A DNA stretch of 40,239 nucleotides from Actinomycetes bacterium (GCA_021778635.1 JAJYCD010000021.1:1-40239); one strand, 5' to 3'; numbered from the stretch's first letter, positions 8,747-17,627 are shown. Notes: a model not told the origin generated them from the sequence alone. A program made the numbers and translations.

Positions 8747-9984
8747 GCCCGGCGCTGCCCGACGGTGAGCCTGCGCCCGACGACGGCACTCTCCCGGCGA
8801 CGGTGCGCGACGGCGCGTCGGACCGCGACTTCGGCGTCTACCTGCACGTGCCGTTCTGCACCGTGCGCTGCGGCTACTGCGACTTCAACACGTACACGGC
8901 GACGGAGCTCGGCGGTGGCGCGAGCCAGGACGCGTACGCGTCGACGGCCCTGAGCGAGATCGCGTTCGGGGGTGAGGTGATGCGCCGCGCGGGACTCCCC
9001 GACCGGCCCGTCGCGACGGTGTTCGTCGGGGGAGGAACGCCGACCGTCCTGCCGGTCGCCGACCTCGCGAGGCTGCTCGACGGCGTGCGTGACACCTGGG
9101 GGCTCGCCGACGGTGCCGAGGTGACGACGGAGGCCAACCCGGACTCGGTGGGTCCGCGCGAGCTGGCGGCACTCGCCGCAGCCGGTTTCACCCGCATCTC
9201 GTTCGGCATGCAGTCGGCAGTGCCGCACGTCCTCGCGACGCTCGAGCGCACGCACGATCCGCGTCGCGTGCCGGACGTCGTGCGCTGGGCCCGTGATGCC
9301 GGGCTGGCCGTCTCCCTCGACCTGATCTACGGGACTCCCGGCGAGTCGGTGGACGACTGGCGGAGGAGCGTCGAGGCAGCGCTCGCGACCGGCGTCGACC
9401 ACGTGTCCGCCTATGCCCTGGTGGTCGAGCAGGGCACGCGGATGGCGGCCCAGGTGCGTCGGGGCGAGCTCGCCCTCCCGACCGAGGACGACCAGGCGAC
9501 CAAGTACGAGATCGCGGACGACCTGCTCGCAGCCGCCGGGATGACCTGGTACGAGGTGAGCAACTGGGCCCGCACGCCGGTGGCCGCGTGCCGGCACAAC
9601 CTCGCCTACTGGCGCGGTGCCGACTGGTGGGGGATCGGGCCAGGAGCCCACAGCCACATCGGCGGCGTCCGGTGGTGGAACGTCAAGCACCCGCGCGCCT
9701 ATGCGGCCCGGCTCGCGGACGGCCTGAGCCCAGCGGCCGGCCGTGAGCTGCTCGACGGCACCGACGTCAGGCTCGAGCGGGTGATGCTCGGCGTCAGGTT
9801 GAGCGACGGGCTCCCGCTCGACGTCCTGGGCGCGGAAGCTCGGCGAGCGGTCGCCTCGCTCGTCGCCGACGGGCTCGTGGACGGTGCTTCGGCGTTGGGT
9901 GCGGACGGTCGCGGTCGGCGGGTGCTGCTCACGCGGAGAGGACGGCTCCTCGCCGATGCCGTGGTCCGAACGCTCACGGAGTAG
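8743..9984 (+). CDS. hemW: HemW-type radical SAM protein (haem chaperone, formerly HemN-like)
   Basis: A 413-residue radical SAM protein. The iron-sulfur ligands are Cys39, Cys43 and Cys46 in CTVRCGYC (CX3CX2C), followed by [20 protein letters not shown] and GIGPGAHSH, all family signatures. HemW proteins bind haem and are thought to insert it into respiratory enzymes; many are misnamed oxygen-independent coproporphyrinogen oxidase. The GTG at 8743 overlaps the lepA stop by 4 bp, and the lepA-hemW pair is conserved. The AAGGAG about 6-11 nt upstream lies inside the end of lepA. Confidence 0.92.
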   Translation: MSPALPDGEPAPDDGTLPATVRDGASDRDFGVYLHVPFCTVRCGYCDFNTYTATELGGGASQDAYASTALSEIAFGGEVMRRAGLPDRPVATVFVGGGTPTVLPVADLARLLDGVRDTWGLADGAEVTTEANPDSVGPRELAALAAAGFTRISFGMQSAVPHVLATLERTHDPRRVPDVVRWARDAGLAVSLDLIYGTPGESVDDWRRSVEAALATGVDHVSAYALVVEQGTRMAAQVRRGELALPTEDDQATKYEIADDLLAAAGMTWYEVSNWARTPVAACRHNLAYWRGADWWGIGPGAHSHIGGVRWWNVKHPRAYAARLADGLSPAAGRELLDGTDVRLERVMLGVRLSDGLPLDVLGAEARRAVASLVADGLVDGASALGADGRGRRVLLTRRGRLLADAVVRTLTE

Positions 9985-10014
9985 CCGCGCCACAGCCTGC
10001 TCACACGCAGGTCC

Positions 10015-10043
10015 TTGACACAACCTCCACATTTCGATTCTCT
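10015..10043 (+). promoter_or_regulatory. Likely promoter of the proline-rich membrane protein operon
   Basis: TTGACA at 10015-10020 is a perfect -35 hexamer, rare in this GC-rich sequence. A weak AT-rich -10 region (GATTCTCT) follows at about 15-17 bp spacing. It lies about 80 bp before the ATG at 10100. The -35 is seen directly; the -10 assignment is uncertain. Confidence 0.5.
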
Positions 10044-10099
10044 GTCAGCGGTGCGTGCGGCTCGACCGGGGACGCGCGCGATCGGACCGAAGGGTGACC

Positions 10100-11038
10100 A
10101 TGACCGAGAACGGACCGGACGGCACGCCGCGAAACGAGAACGAGCCTCCGCAGCCCCCTGCGGGCGCGGTCCCGCCGCCTGGCGCGTACCCGCCTCCGCC
10201 CGGGGCGTACCCGCCTCCGCCCGGCGCGTACCCGCCTCCGCCCGGCGCGTACCCGCCACCTCCCGCGGGCAGCTACCCCCCGCCGCCCGGTGGTGGTTAC
10301 GGCCCTCCTGGAGCGATGCCGCCGGCACCTCAGCCCTACGGTGCGCCCGGCGGCCCGCAGGCCGTCGGTATCGGTGAGGCGTTCAACTACGGCTGGACGA
10401 AGTTCACCGCCAACGTCGGGCCGATCCTCCTGGCGGTGCTCGTCTACGGTGCGGTGATCGCCGTCATCGGTGGCGCGTTCTACTTCGCACTCATCGCGTC
10501 GGCGGTGACGGCAGCGAACAACGGCCCGTACGGCAGCTCGTCGGGGATGTTCGGTGCCGGCTTCGGCTTCGGATCGATCGTCTTCTACATCGTGATCATC
10601 CTTCTGGGGTACCTGGCCCAGGCCGGGATGGTCCGCGGCGCCCTGCACATCACGTACGGCCGGCCGCTCGAGTTCAAGACGTTCTTCCAGTTCGACAACC
10701 TTGGGGGGGTCATCGGGGCGTCGCTGCTGATCGGCCTCGGCACCGGTGTCGGAGTGGTGCTGTGCGTCCTGCCGGGCATCGTGTTCGCGTTCTTCGCCCA
10801 GTTCGCCCTGTACTTCGTCCTCGACAAGCAGCAGGGCGCAGTCGAGGCGATCAAGTCGAGCTTCTCGTTGGTCAACAAGAACCTCGGCACCGTCGTGGTG
10901 CTCTTCCTGGCCGTCTACGTCGTGCAGGCCATCGGTGCGCTGGTCTGCGGTGTCGGCCAGCTGATCGCCTTCCCGCTCACGATGATCGCCACGGCCTACA
11001 TGTACCGCCGCATGCTCGGCGAGCCCGTCGCCCCCTGA
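10100..11038 (+). CDS. Integral membrane protein with proline-rich cytoplasmic N-terminus
   Basis: A 312-residue protein in two parts. Residues 1-85 are low-complexity, with GAYPPPP repeats followed by SYPPPPGGGYGPPG. The rest has about five hydrophobic spans, including ILLAVLVYGAVIAVIGGAF, IVFYIVIILLGYLAQAG, LLIGLGTGVGVVLCVLPG, FAFFAQFALYFVLD and VVVLFLAVYVVQAIGALV. It resembles actinobacterial DUF975/DUF4013-like membrane proteins, but I cannot name a function. The motif SFSLVNKNLGTV after a transmembrane span is common in this type. GAAGGG at 10088-10093 supports the ATG at 10100. The DUF2510 gene follows 32 bp later, probably in the same operon. Confidence 0.8.
   Translation: MTENGPDGTPRNENEPPQPPAGAVPPPGAYPPPPGAYPPPPGAYPPPPGAYPPPPAGSYPPPPGGGYGPPGAMPPAPQPYGAPGGPQAVGIGEAFNYGWTKFTANVGPILLAVLVYGAVIAVIGGAFYFALIASAVTAANNGPYGSSSGMFGAGFGFGSIVFYIVIILLGYLAQAGMVRGALHITYGRPLEFKTFFQFDNLGGVIGASLLIGLGTGVGVVLCVLPGIVFAFFAQFALYFVLDKQQGAVEAIKSSFSLVNKNLGTVVVLFLAVYVVQAIGALVCGVGQLIAFPLTMIATAYMYRRMLGEPVAP
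10181..10264 (+). repeat. Four 21-bp in-frame repeats encoding GAYPPPP
   Basis: Near-identical 21-bp units start at 10181, 10202, 10223 and 10244, each encoding Gly-Ala-Tyr-Pro-Pro-Pro-Pro. The first three differ at one base, and the last drifts at its end. Copy number probably varies between strains by slippage without breaking the frame. Confidence 0.85.
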
Positions 11039-11070
11039 CGGAGGCGACCTGAGCCGCGAGCAGCACGCGC

Positions 11071-11526
11071 ATGACGCAGGGGCCGTCGCCCCGCCCCGGG
11101 TCGGGGTACCACCACGGCGTGATCGCCGGGTGGTACCCCGACCCGTCCGGCGACTGGCAGCTCCGCTGGTGGGACGGGGTCCTGTGGACCGCGGACGTCG
11201 TCACCGGGACGTACCGCAGTCAGGAACCGATCGGGAAGGTGCCGGTGCCGGCAGTCGAGCAGGTGCTGTGGGACGGCGAGGGGCACCGGTTGACGACGCA
11301 CCGCCTCTGGGTCCACGAGCCCGGCACCGGGAGGCCTCCCGAGGAGCTGCCGCTCTGGACGATCGCCTCGGTCGACGCCACCGCGTCCCGCGTCACGATG
11401 TCGGTCGCCTACCCGGGGTACGGCGGTCGCGTGACGTACGTGATCCGCTCGACGTCGGCACCGCTGCTCGGCGCGCTGGTGCACGCGTGGGCCAACCGGA
11501 ACCGTCGCGCCGCGATGCGGCTCTGA
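11071..11526 (+). CDS. DUF2510 domain protein with a possible PH-like domain
   Basis: A 151-residue protein. GWYPDPSGDWQLRWWDG (about residues 20-36) is the tryptophan-rich DUF2510 motif, common near the N-terminus of actinobacterial membrane-associated proteins. The remainder, with LTTHRLWVHE, EELPLWTIASVDA and a final LVHAWANRNRR helix, looks like a small bacterial PH-type fold; this is inference. No membrane span is visible. The start is uncertain: ATG 11071 gives a 19-residue lead-in, while in-frame GTG 11119 would place DUF2510 at the very N-terminus. A strong hairpin spans the second choice. It is probably co-transcribed with the membrane protein upstream. Confidence 0.75.
   Translation: MTQGPSPRPGSGYHHGVIAGWYPDPSGDWQLRWWDGVLWTADVVTGTYRSQEPIGKVPVPAVEQVLWDGEGHRLTTHRLWVHEPGTGRPPEELPLWTIASVDATASRVTMSVAYPGYGGRVTYVIRSTSAPLLGALVHAWANRNRRAAMRL
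11097..11145. repeat. 49-nt near-perfect hairpin in the start of the DUF2510 gene
   Basis: CGGGTCGGGGTACCACC at 11097-11113 and GGTGGTACCCCGACCCG at 11129-11145 are perfect 17-bp inverted repeats. Inside, after one bulged A, CGGCG and CGCCG pair around a TGAT loop, giving 22 base pairs in 49 nt. It begins 58 bp after the stop of the membrane protein gene. It may be an intercistronic terminator or attenuator, or a structure limiting translation of the second gene. Confidence 0.9.
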
Positions 11527-11547
11527 GTGAAGGCCGCGCGGCGCCGG

Positions 11548-12438
11548 TCAGGGAGCCGTGACGAAGTCGATCAGCTCCTCGACCCGTCCGAGGAGCGACG
11601 GCTCGAGGTCCGCGTAGGACCGCACGGATCCCAGGATCCGTTGCCAGGCTCGTGCGACGTCCGCCTGGTCGTCGGCCGGCCAGCCGAGCTCGCGGAGGAT
11701 GCCGTGCTTCCACTCGACGCCGCGTTCGATCGTCGGCCAGGCGGCCAGCCCGATCCGCTCCGGTCGCACAGCCTGCCAGACGTCGACGTACGGGTGCCCG
11801 AGGACGACGACCGTCCCGACCGGCGCGCTGCGCGTCACGGAGTCGGCGATGCGGCTCTCCTTGCTCCCCGGCACGAGGTGGTCGACGAGCACGCCGAGCC
11901 GACGTCCGGGTCCGGGGGCGAAGTCCCGCACCGCGTCCGGCAGGTTGTCGACGCCGTCGAGCAGCTCGACCACGACCCCCTCGAGGCGTAGGTCGTCGCC
12001 CCAGACCTTCTCCACGAGCTCGGCGTCGTGCTTCCCCTCGACCCAGATCCGGGATCCGCGCGCGACGCGGGCGCGCGCCCCGGGGACGGCCCGCGACCCC
12101 GACGCCGTCCGCGCGGGCGCCGCGGGAGCAGGCGCGCGGGTCGGGGCCGTGAGCTCGACGGGAGCGCCGTCCACCCAGAACCCGGGGCCGAGCGGGAAGG
12201 TCCGGGTGCGTCCGCGCCGGTCCTCGAGGACGACGACGTGCAGACCCCCGGACTTCTCGACGCGGACCACGGCGCCGACCCAGCCGGTCATGACCTCCTC
12301 GACCACGAGTCCCCGCTCGGCCGGCGTCGGCACCGACCGGCGCGCGGTCCGGTGACCGGTCGCGGTGGTCGAGAGCACGTCGGCACCGTACCGGTCGGGG
12401 TGGTCCGGGCTGCTCGGAGCGTGCGGTCGGGAGGTCAC
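11548..12438 (-). CDS. DUF3097 family protein, possibly Toprim-like
   Basis: A 296-residue protein of a family (DUF3097) found in actinobacteria and without an assigned function. [18 protein letters not shown], then [10 protein letters not shown] and [15 protein letters not shown], read like a Toprim fold: a glutamate in the VEGKxD strand and an Asp-x-x pair further on, as in RNase M5 and primases. This is my inference. Its later part, [21 protein letters not shown] and [14 protein letters not shown], is the best-conserved family block. The start is a GTG at 12436-12438; no strong ribosome binding site precedes it. It converges with the DUF2510 gene (21-bp gap) and diverges from hrcA. Confidence 0.82.
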   Translation of the reverse strand: MTSRPHAPSSPDHPDRYGADVLSTTATGHRTARRSVPTPAERGLVVEEVMTGWVGAVVRVEKSGGLHVVVLEDRRGRTRTFPLGPGFWVDGAPVELTAPTRAPAPAAPARTASGSRAVPGARARVARGSRIWVEGKHDAELVEKVWGDDLRLEGVVVELLDGVDNLPDAVRDFAPGPGRRLGVLVDHLVPGSKESRIADSVTRSAPVGTVVVLGHPYVDVWQAVRPERIGLAAWPTIERGVEWKHGILRELGWPADDQADVARAWQRILGSVRSYADLEPSLLGRVEELIDFVTAP

Positions 12439-12520
12439 CCGGGAAGCCTAGGGCGCTCGTCCGCGTTCCCCGAGGAGGCGGCCGGCGGGCGTCGTCCCCG
12501 ATGCGGCCGGTGCGACCGCG

Positions 12521-12552
12521 TAGAATTGGCACTCGCCCACCCGGAGTGCCAC
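12521..12552 (+). promoter_or_regulatory. CIRCE operator (HrcA site) overlapping a -10 box
   Basis: TTGGCACTC-N9-GAGTGCCAC at 12526-12552 matches the CIRCE consensus TTAGCACTC-N9-GAGTGCTAA, with symmetric changes in both arms. TAGAAT at 12521-12526, a good -10 box, touches the operator, so bound HrcA would block RNA polymerase. The -35 region is weak. This predicts autorepression of the hrcA-dnaJ operon. Confidence 0.93.
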
Positions 12553-12641
12553 CGGGAGACGGCGAGCACGAGAGACAGACCACGCCCGACGGACCTGGCA
12601 CCTCACCAGGTCCGGCACCGACTCGACGCAGGGAGGTCACG

Positions 12642-13673
12642 GTGAGCGACGACCGCAGGCTCGACGTGCTGCGCGCGATCGTGGAGGACTACGTCGTCAC
12701 GCGCGAACCGGTCGGCTCGCGCGCGCTCGTGGAGCGGCACTCGCTCGGGGTCTCCTCGGCGACGATCCGCAACGACATGGCCGCCCTCGAGGAGGGGGGC
12801 TACATCGTCCAGCCGCACACCTCGGCGGGCCGGGTGCCGACCGATCGCGGGTACCGGTTGTTCGTGGACCGGCTGGCGACGGTGAAGGCGATGTCGAGCC
12901 CCGAGAAGCGCGCCATCCAGGCGTTCCTCGAGGAGGCGGTGGACCTGGACGACGTGGTCGACCGCGCCGTCCGGCTGCTCGCCCAGCTCACCCAGCAGGT
13001 CGCCGTGGTGCAATACCCGTCACTGCGGCGTTCGGCGCTCCGCCACCTCGAGCTCGTCGACCTCGGCGAGCACCGTCTGCTCGTCGTGATCATCACGGAC
13101 ACGGGTCGCGTCGAGCAGCGCACCCTCGACCTCGCGACGATCGCGCCGGCGCTGTCCGAGGAGACCGTCGCGCTGCTGCGCGTGCGTCTGAACGTGGTCG
13201 CGACCGGTCGTCGGCTCTCCGAGCTCGTCGTGCCGCTCGGCGAGCTGGCCGACGCGTTCCCGAGTGCGGACCAGGCGCTCGTGCGCGCCGTCGTCCAGGT
13301 GGTCGAGGAGACCCTGGCCGAGGAGAGCGAGGAACGGCTGGTGCTGGCCGGCACGGCCAACCTCGCTCGGACCGGCGCGCATGACTTCACCCACACCCTC
13401 GGGCCCGTCCTCGAGGCCCTCGAGGAGCAGGTCGTGCTGCTGCGGCTGCTCGGCGAGATGGCCGACGACGCGGCGACCGTGTCCGTCCGGATCGGGCGCG
13501 AGACCCACCACGAGGGTCTCGTCGAGACCAGCTTCGTGACGAGCGGCTACGGCGGCGAGGACGCGACCCTCGCGCGGATCGGGTCGATCGGCCCGCTGCG
13601 CATGGACTACCCGGGCACCATCGCGTCGGTGCGCGCGGTCGCACGGTACCTGTCCCGGGTGCTCGCCGGGTGA
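12642..13673 (+). CDS. hrcA: Heat-inducible transcription repressor HrcA
   Basis: A 343-residue repressor. The winged helix is at residues about 1-75, with [27 protein letters not shown] in two adjoining blocks and the wing [20 protein letters not shown]. The middle and C-terminal parts hold the dimerisation and ligand-like domain, ending [22 protein letters not shown]. HrcA binds CIRCE and is kept active by GroEL; heat shock relieves it. GGGAGG at 12631-12636 is 5 nt before the chosen GTG at 12642, and this start leaves [18 protein letters not shown], the conserved N-terminus. A CIRCE site lies 90 bp upstream, and dnaJ follows after 67 bp. Confidence 0.96.
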   Translation: MSDDRRLDVLRAIVEDYVVTREPVGSRALVERHSLGVSSATIRNDMAALEEGGYIVQPHTSAGRVPTDRGYRLFVDRLATVKAMSSPEKRAIQAFLEEAVDLDDVVDRAVRLLAQLTQQVAVVQYPSLRRSALRHLELVDLGEHRLLVVIITDTGRVEQRTLDLATIAPALSEETVALLRVRLNVVATGRRLSELVVPLGELADAFPSADQALVRAVVQVVEETLAEESEERLVLAGTANLARTGAHDFTHTLGPVLEALEEQVVLLRLLGEMADDAATVSVRIGRETHHEGLVETSFVTSGYGGEDATLARIGSIGPLRMDYPGTIASVRAVARYLSRVLAG

Positions 13674-13740
13674 GCCGCACGCGCATGACCACAGAGCCGG
13701 CCGCCGCCGGTCCCACCACGTCCCCTGCAGGAAGTGATCA

Positions 13741-14865
13741 GTGAGCGACTACTACCAGATCCTCGGTGTGCCGCGCGACGCGAGCACCGACCAGATCAAG
13801 AAGGCCTACCGCAAGCTCGCGCGCGAGCTCCACCCGGACGTCGCGGGCGAGGGCATGCAGACCGAGGACAGGTTCAAGGACGTCTCACGGGCCTACGAGG
13901 TCCTCTCGAACCCGGAGAAGCGTCAGGCCTACGACCTGGGGGCCGACCCGTCCGCGCCGGGTGGCGGCATGGGCGGCGGCTTCGGCTTCCAGGACATCTT
14001 CGAGACGTTCTTCGGGGCCGCTCAGTCGGCCGGCCAGCGCGGTCCGATCCCGCGGGCGCGACGCGGCCAGGACGCCCTGCTCCGGCTCGACATCGACCTC
14101 GCCGAGGCGGCCTTCGGGGCGCACCGCGAGCTCCAGGTCGACACCGCGGTCCTGTGCCCGACCTGCTCAGGCTCGTGCTGCCGGCCCGGGAGCTCGCCGC
14201 GGACGTGCGACGTGTGCGGCGGGCGTGGATCGGTGCAGCGGGTCGCGAGGTCGTTCCTCGGCCAGGTGATGACCTCCGCACCGTGCGCCGCGTGCCACGG
14301 GTTCGGCACCGTCATCCCCGAGCCCTGCACCGAGTGTGCGGGCGAGGGCCGGGTTCGCAGCCGTCGTACCTTGACCGTCGACGTGCCGGCCGGTGTCGAC
14401 ACCGGGACGCGGATCAAGCTCACCGGCCAGGGTGAGGTCGGTCCGGCGGGCGGTCCGGCGGGGGACGTGTACCTCGAGGTCCGCGAACGCAACCACGAGA
14501 CCTTCGTGCGGCGCGGCGACGACCTGCACTGCACGCTCGAGGTCCCGATGACCGCGGCGGCACTCGGCACCGTGCTCGAGCTGGAGACCCTCGACGGCAT
14601 GCAGGAGATCGACCTACGTCCCGGTACCCAGCCCGGTCAGGTGATCACGCTCAAGGGGTTGGGCGTCGGGCACCTGCACACCGGTGGACGGGGTGACCTC
14701 GACGTGCACATCGAGGTGCAGGTCCCCGCTCCGGAGGACGAGGAGCAGGTCGAGCTGCTGCGGCGCCTCGCGGAGCTGCGCGGGGAGCAGCGACCGGAGG
14801 GGCGGCTGTCGGCGGTGCACCCCGGGGTGTTCGCGAAGCTCCGCGACAAGCTCAGCGGCCGCTGA
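13741..14865 (+). CDS. dnaJ: Chaperone protein DnaJ (actinobacterial DnaJ2 type)
   Basis: A 374-residue type I Hsp40 that stimulates DnaK ATPase activity and delivers unfolded proteins. The J domain (1-70) has HPD at 31-33; a short Gly/Phe stretch (about 74-92) precedes four zinc-binding repeats: CPTCSGSC, CDVCGGRG, CAACHGFG and CTECAGEG. The substrate-binding beta-domains follow, with VDVPAGVDTGTRIKLTGQGE. The first repeat is unusual: the final Gly of CxxCxGxG is Cys, giving SCC. GTG at 13741 follows GGAAGTGATCA, so the ribosome binding site is modest. It is co-transcribed with hrcA as in most actinobacteria; the dnaK-linked dnaJ1 would lie elsewhere. Confidence 0.95.
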   Translation: MSDYYQILGVPRDASTDQIKKAYRKLARELHPDVAGEGMQTEDRFKDVSRAYEVLSNPEKRQAYDLGADPSAPGGGMGGGFGFQDIFETFFGAAQSAGQRGPIPRARRGQDALLRLDIDLAEAAFGAHRELQVDTAVLCPTCSGSCCRPGSSPRTCDVCGGRGSVQRVARSFLGQVMTSAPCAACHGFGTVIPEPCTECAGEGRVRSRRTLTVDVPAGVDTGTRIKLTGQGEVGPAGGPAGDVYLEVRERNHETFVRRGDDLHCTLEVPMTAAALGTVLELETLDGMQEIDLRPGTQPGQVITLKGLGVGHLHTGGRGDLDVHIEVQVPAPEDEEQVELLRRLAELRGEQRPEGRLSAVHPGVFAKLRDKLSGR

Positions 14866-14894
14866 GCCCGGCCCGACGTCATGACGAGAAGGAC

Positions 14895-15662
14895 GTGAGC
14901 GCCCCGGTGTTCTTCGCGGAGCCGGGTTCGCTCCGTGACGTGGCCGTCGGGTCGACGTACCGGCTCGACGGTGCCGAGGGCCGGCACGCCGGCGTCGTGC
15001 AGCGGCGTGGGCCGGGTGAGCGGGTCGACGTCGTCGACGGCGCCGGGGTCCGGCTGCGCGGTGTCGTGCTCGCGGTCGACGCGGACGGTGTGCACCTGGA
15101 GATCCGGGAGCACGTCGTCGAGCCGGCGCCGGAGGTCGGGCTGGTGCTGGTCCAGGCCCTGGCGAAGGGTGATCGGGACGAGCTCGCGATCGAGGCGGCG
15201 ACCGAGGTCGGCGCCGACGAGGTGCTGCCGTGGCAGGCGGAGCGGTCGATCGTGATCTGGCGCGGCGACCGTGCCGCGAAGAGCCGCGCCCGGTGGGTCG
15301 CGACCGTGCGGACCGCGACGAAGCAGTCGCGGCGCTCCCGGTTGCCACGGGTCGGTATCGCGGTCGACGGGGCGGGGCTCTCCTCGCGGGTCGCGGAGGT
15401 CGTCGCGGGTGGCGGTGCGGCTCTGGTGCTGCACGAGGACGCGCGCGAGCCCCTGGCGACCGTCGAGCTCCCCACCCCGCGCCCGGGAGCGCAGATCCTC
15501 GTGGTCGTCGGCCCGGAGGGCGGGATCAGCGAGCGTGAGGTCGGTGCGCTCGAGGGAGCAGGGGCGCAGACCGTCAGGCTCGGTCCGCACGTGCTGAGGA
15601 CGTCGACCGCCGGGCCGGTCGCGCTCGCGCTGCTCGCGCAGCGACTGGGATACTGGGGTTGA
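14895..15662 (+). CDS. rsmE: 16S rRNA (uracil-1498-N3)-methyltransferase
   Basis: A 255-residue SPOUT-class methyltransferase that methylates U1498 in the decoding region of 16S rRNA using SAM. Family marks are FFAEPGS near the N-terminus, the PUA-like beta-domain, LVQALAKGDRDELAIEAATEVG, and the SAM-binding knot LVVVGPEGGISEREV with LRTSTAGPVALALL. The start GTG at 14895 is preceded by AGAAGGA at 14886-14892. The hrcA-dnaJ-rsmE order is conserved in actinobacteria, and the 29-bp gap suggests one operon. Confidence 0.95.
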   Translation: MSAPVFFAEPGSLRDVAVGSTYRLDGAEGRHAGVVQRRGPGERVDVVDGAGVRLRGVVLAVDADGVHLEIREHVVEPAPEVGLVLVQALAKGDRDELAIEAATEVGADEVLPWQAERSIVIWRGDRAAKSRARWVATVRTATKQSRRSRLPRVGIAVDGAGLSSRVAEVVAGGGAALVLHEDAREPLATVELPTPRPGAQILVVVGPEGGISEREVGALEGAGAQTVRLGPHVLRTSTAGPVALALLAQRLGYWG

Positions 15663-15784
15663 CGAGCTCAGGGGTTGCGGGGCCCTGGGGTTGAACCCGG
15701 GCGGCGGCTGGCCGGGGATGCCGCGTCACGGCGACCTCCGCACCCGCCTCGAGCGGTCGGCGAGGTATGACCGCCGCACTCGAC
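15663..15784. other. Convergent gap after rsmE; only weak hairpins
   Basis: The 122-bp gap between rsmE and the convergent lipoprotein gene has a weak hairpin, GCGGTC (15753-15758) with GACCGC (15769-15774), and the smaller CCTCG/CGAGG. Either could help terminate transcription. I see no gene or promoter here. Confidence 0.35.
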
Positions 15785-16330
15785 TCACGAGACCGTGAAC
15801 GTCACCGTCACGAGGTTGTGGCGGGCCGTTCCTGCCTCGCCGCTCGACATGTCCGGTTCCCAGACGGCGACGGTCATCGTCCCGCTCGGGACGGTCGCGG
15901 AGAACGTGAAGGGTCCCGATGTGCCGTTCGCCCCGGCGCTCGTGAATCCGCTCGCGACGGGAGTCGTGCTCCCGACAGGGACGATCTCCCAGTTCAGGGT
16001 GCCCTCGAAGGCACTGCCGCTCCCGGCGACCGTGACATGAGGACCGCTGACCGTCGATCCAGGTGCCGGCGTCGTGATGACGTTCGATCCCGCGGAGGGC
16101 TGGTCCGACGGCAACGGCGTGACGGGGGACGTCGCGGTGACAGCGGACGTCGCGGTGGCAGCGGGCGTCAGGGTGACCGTCTGCGTCGGAGCCGACGACG
16201 TGGTCGTCGAGGCGGCCGTTGTGCCATCGCCGGAACCCGCGGCGCAGCCCGACAGCGCCGCAGCGGCGAGCAGACCGACGAGCGGGACGGCCACGAGCCG
16301 GCTGCGATGTCGAGATCCGATGGTGCGCAT
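15785..16330 (-). CDS. Secreted lipoprotein with Gmad2 immunoglobulin-like domain
   Basis: A 181-residue exported protein. Its N-terminus has basic residues, a hydrophobic core [14 protein letters not shown] and a lipobox ending LSGC, with lipidation predicted at Cys29. A Thr/Ser/Ala-rich linker (about 30-85, with repeats of [13 protein letters not shown] type) leads to a domain starting [19 protein letters not shown] and containing [11 protein letters not shown] and [10 protein letters not shown]. This is the Gmad2 fold seen in bacterial spore-germination and surface lipoproteins. The function is unknown; it probably sits on the outer face of the membrane. GAGGAGGGGG just upstream is a strong ribosome binding site for the ATG at 16328-16330. 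It diverges from phoH. Confidence 0.88.
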   Translation of the reverse strand: MRTIGSRHRSRLVAVPLVGLLAAAALSGCAAGSGDGTTAASTTTSSAPTQTVTLTPAATATSAVTATSPVTPLPSDQPSAGSNVITTPAPGSTVSGPHVTVAGSGSAFEGTLNWEIVPVGSTTPVASGFTSAGANGTSGPFTFSATVPSGTMTVAVWEPDMSSGEAGTARHNLVTVTFTVS

Positions 16331-16529
16331 GGGTTGCCCCCTCCTCGAGGTTGCCGTGCCGAGCCGTGGGGTCGCGTCGTGCGCGAGCCCCTCGAACGTA
16401 CCGCGACCGGCCGTCCCTGGTCGCGGCGACGCGCTCCGGGCCCGGGACGCGGGATCGGTAGACTCGGTGCCGTCCCTGTCGGTCGGCGACGGGTCAGGAC
16501 GAGGGAGCGCAGCGGCGCAAGCCGAGCAC
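16331..16529. promoter_or_regulatory. Divergent promoter region between the lipoprotein gene and phoH
   Basis: TAGACT at 16459-16464 is a good plus-strand -10 box for the phoH operon and would start transcription near 16471. On the minus strand, TACGTT (complement of 16395-16400) is a possible -10 box for the lipoprotein gene. Both lack clear -35 boxes. Confidence 0.45.
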
Positions 16530-17627
16530 ATGGCGGAGACCACGGAGAGCAGAGCGTCACGCGGCCGCGGCGACAGGTTCGCGGCGCGCGTCGAGAACCG
16601 GATCACCGTGGCGCCAGAGGTGTCGATGGTCGAGCTGCTGGGCCGCGGCGACGAGGTCCTGCGCGCGATCGAGTCCGGCTTCCACGACGTCGACATCCAC
16701 GCGCGTGGCAACCAGATCTCGTTGGCGGGACCGGCCGGGGACGTCGCCCTCGTCGCGCGCCTCGTCGACGAGCTCGTCGAGATGGCGGCGAACGGTGCAC
16801 CGCTGAGCCCCGACGTGGTCATGCGTTCGGTGCAGATGCTCGCGAGCTCGGCGACGTCGCGCCCGGCGGACGTCCTCTCGTTCAACATCCTCTCGTCGCG
16901 CGGCCGGACGATCCGGCCCAAGACTGCCGGGCAGAAGAGCTACGTCGACGCGATCGACCGGAACACGATCACCTTCGGGATCGGCCCTGCCGGCACCGGC
17001 AAGACGTACCTCGCGATGGCGAAGGCCGTCCAGGCGCTGCAGGCCCGTCAGGTGACGCGGATCGTGCTGACCCGCCCGGCCGTCGAGGCCGGGGAGCGGC
17101 TCGGGTTCCTGCCCGGGACGCTCAGCGAGAAGATCGACCCGTACCTGCGCCCGTTGTACGACGCGTTGCACGACATGGTCGACCCGGAGTCGATCCCGCG
17201 CCTCATGGACGCCGGCACGATCGAGGTCGCCCCGCTCGCCTACATGCGAGGTCGGACGCTGAACGACGCGTTCGTGATCCTCGACGAGGCGCAGAACACC
17301 TCGGCCGAGCAGATGAAGATGTTCCTGACCCGTCTCGGCTTCGGGAGCAAGGTCGTCGTGACCGGCGACGTGACGCAGGTCGACCTCCCGCACGGGGCTC
17401 CGTCCGGTCTGCGAATCGTCGAGCACGTCCTCGCCGGCGTGGACGACGTCGCGTTCTGCCGGCTCGACTCGGGCGACGTCGTCCGGCACCGCCTGGTCGG
17501 GGAGATCATCGACGCCTACTCGCGCTGGGACAGTCGGCACGCGCGCGACGACGGCCACGGCCCGCGGATCGGGCAGCTACCGACCGCCGTGCCGCCGTCC
17601 GCATCGGGGGAGGAGACCGCCAGATGA
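16530..17627 (+). CDS. phoH: PhoH family ATPase
   Basis: A 365-residue P-loop protein. An N-terminal KH-like stretch (about 20-100) precedes the helicase-like ATPase with Walker A GPAGTGKT (152-159), [15 protein letters not shown], Walker B DEAQN (from 252) and [12 protein letters not shown]. PhoH proteins are ATPases linked to RNA metabolism; the adjacent ybeY, an rRNA-processing nuclease, supports a shared role. ATG 16530 was preferred because an upstream in-frame GTG (16467) would lie before the likely transcription start. The ribosome binding site is poor. The stop overlaps the ybeY start (ATGA). Confidence 0.93.
   Translation: MAETTESRASRGRGDRFAARVENRITVAPEVSMVELLGRGDEVLRAIESGFHDVDIHARGNQISLAGPAGDVALVARLVDELVEMAANGAPLSPDVVMRSVQMLASSATSRPADVLSFNILSSRGRTIRPKTAGQKSYVDAIDRNTITFGIGPAGTGKTYLAMAKAVQALQARQVTRIVLTRPAVEAGERLGFLPGTLSEKIDPYLRPLYDALHDMVDPESIPRLMDAGTIEVAPLAYMRGRTLNDAFVILDEAQNTSAEQMKMFLTRLGFGSKVVVTGDVTQVDLPHGAPSGLRIVEHVLAGVDDVAFCRLDSGDVVRHRLVGEIIDAYSRWDSRHARDDGHGPRIGQLPTAVPPSASGEETAR

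Noticed and set aside
16467-16529. Upstream GTG start for phoH
   Set aside because: It lies before the transcription start predicted from TAGACT at 16459-16464, and the extra residues are not conserved-looking.
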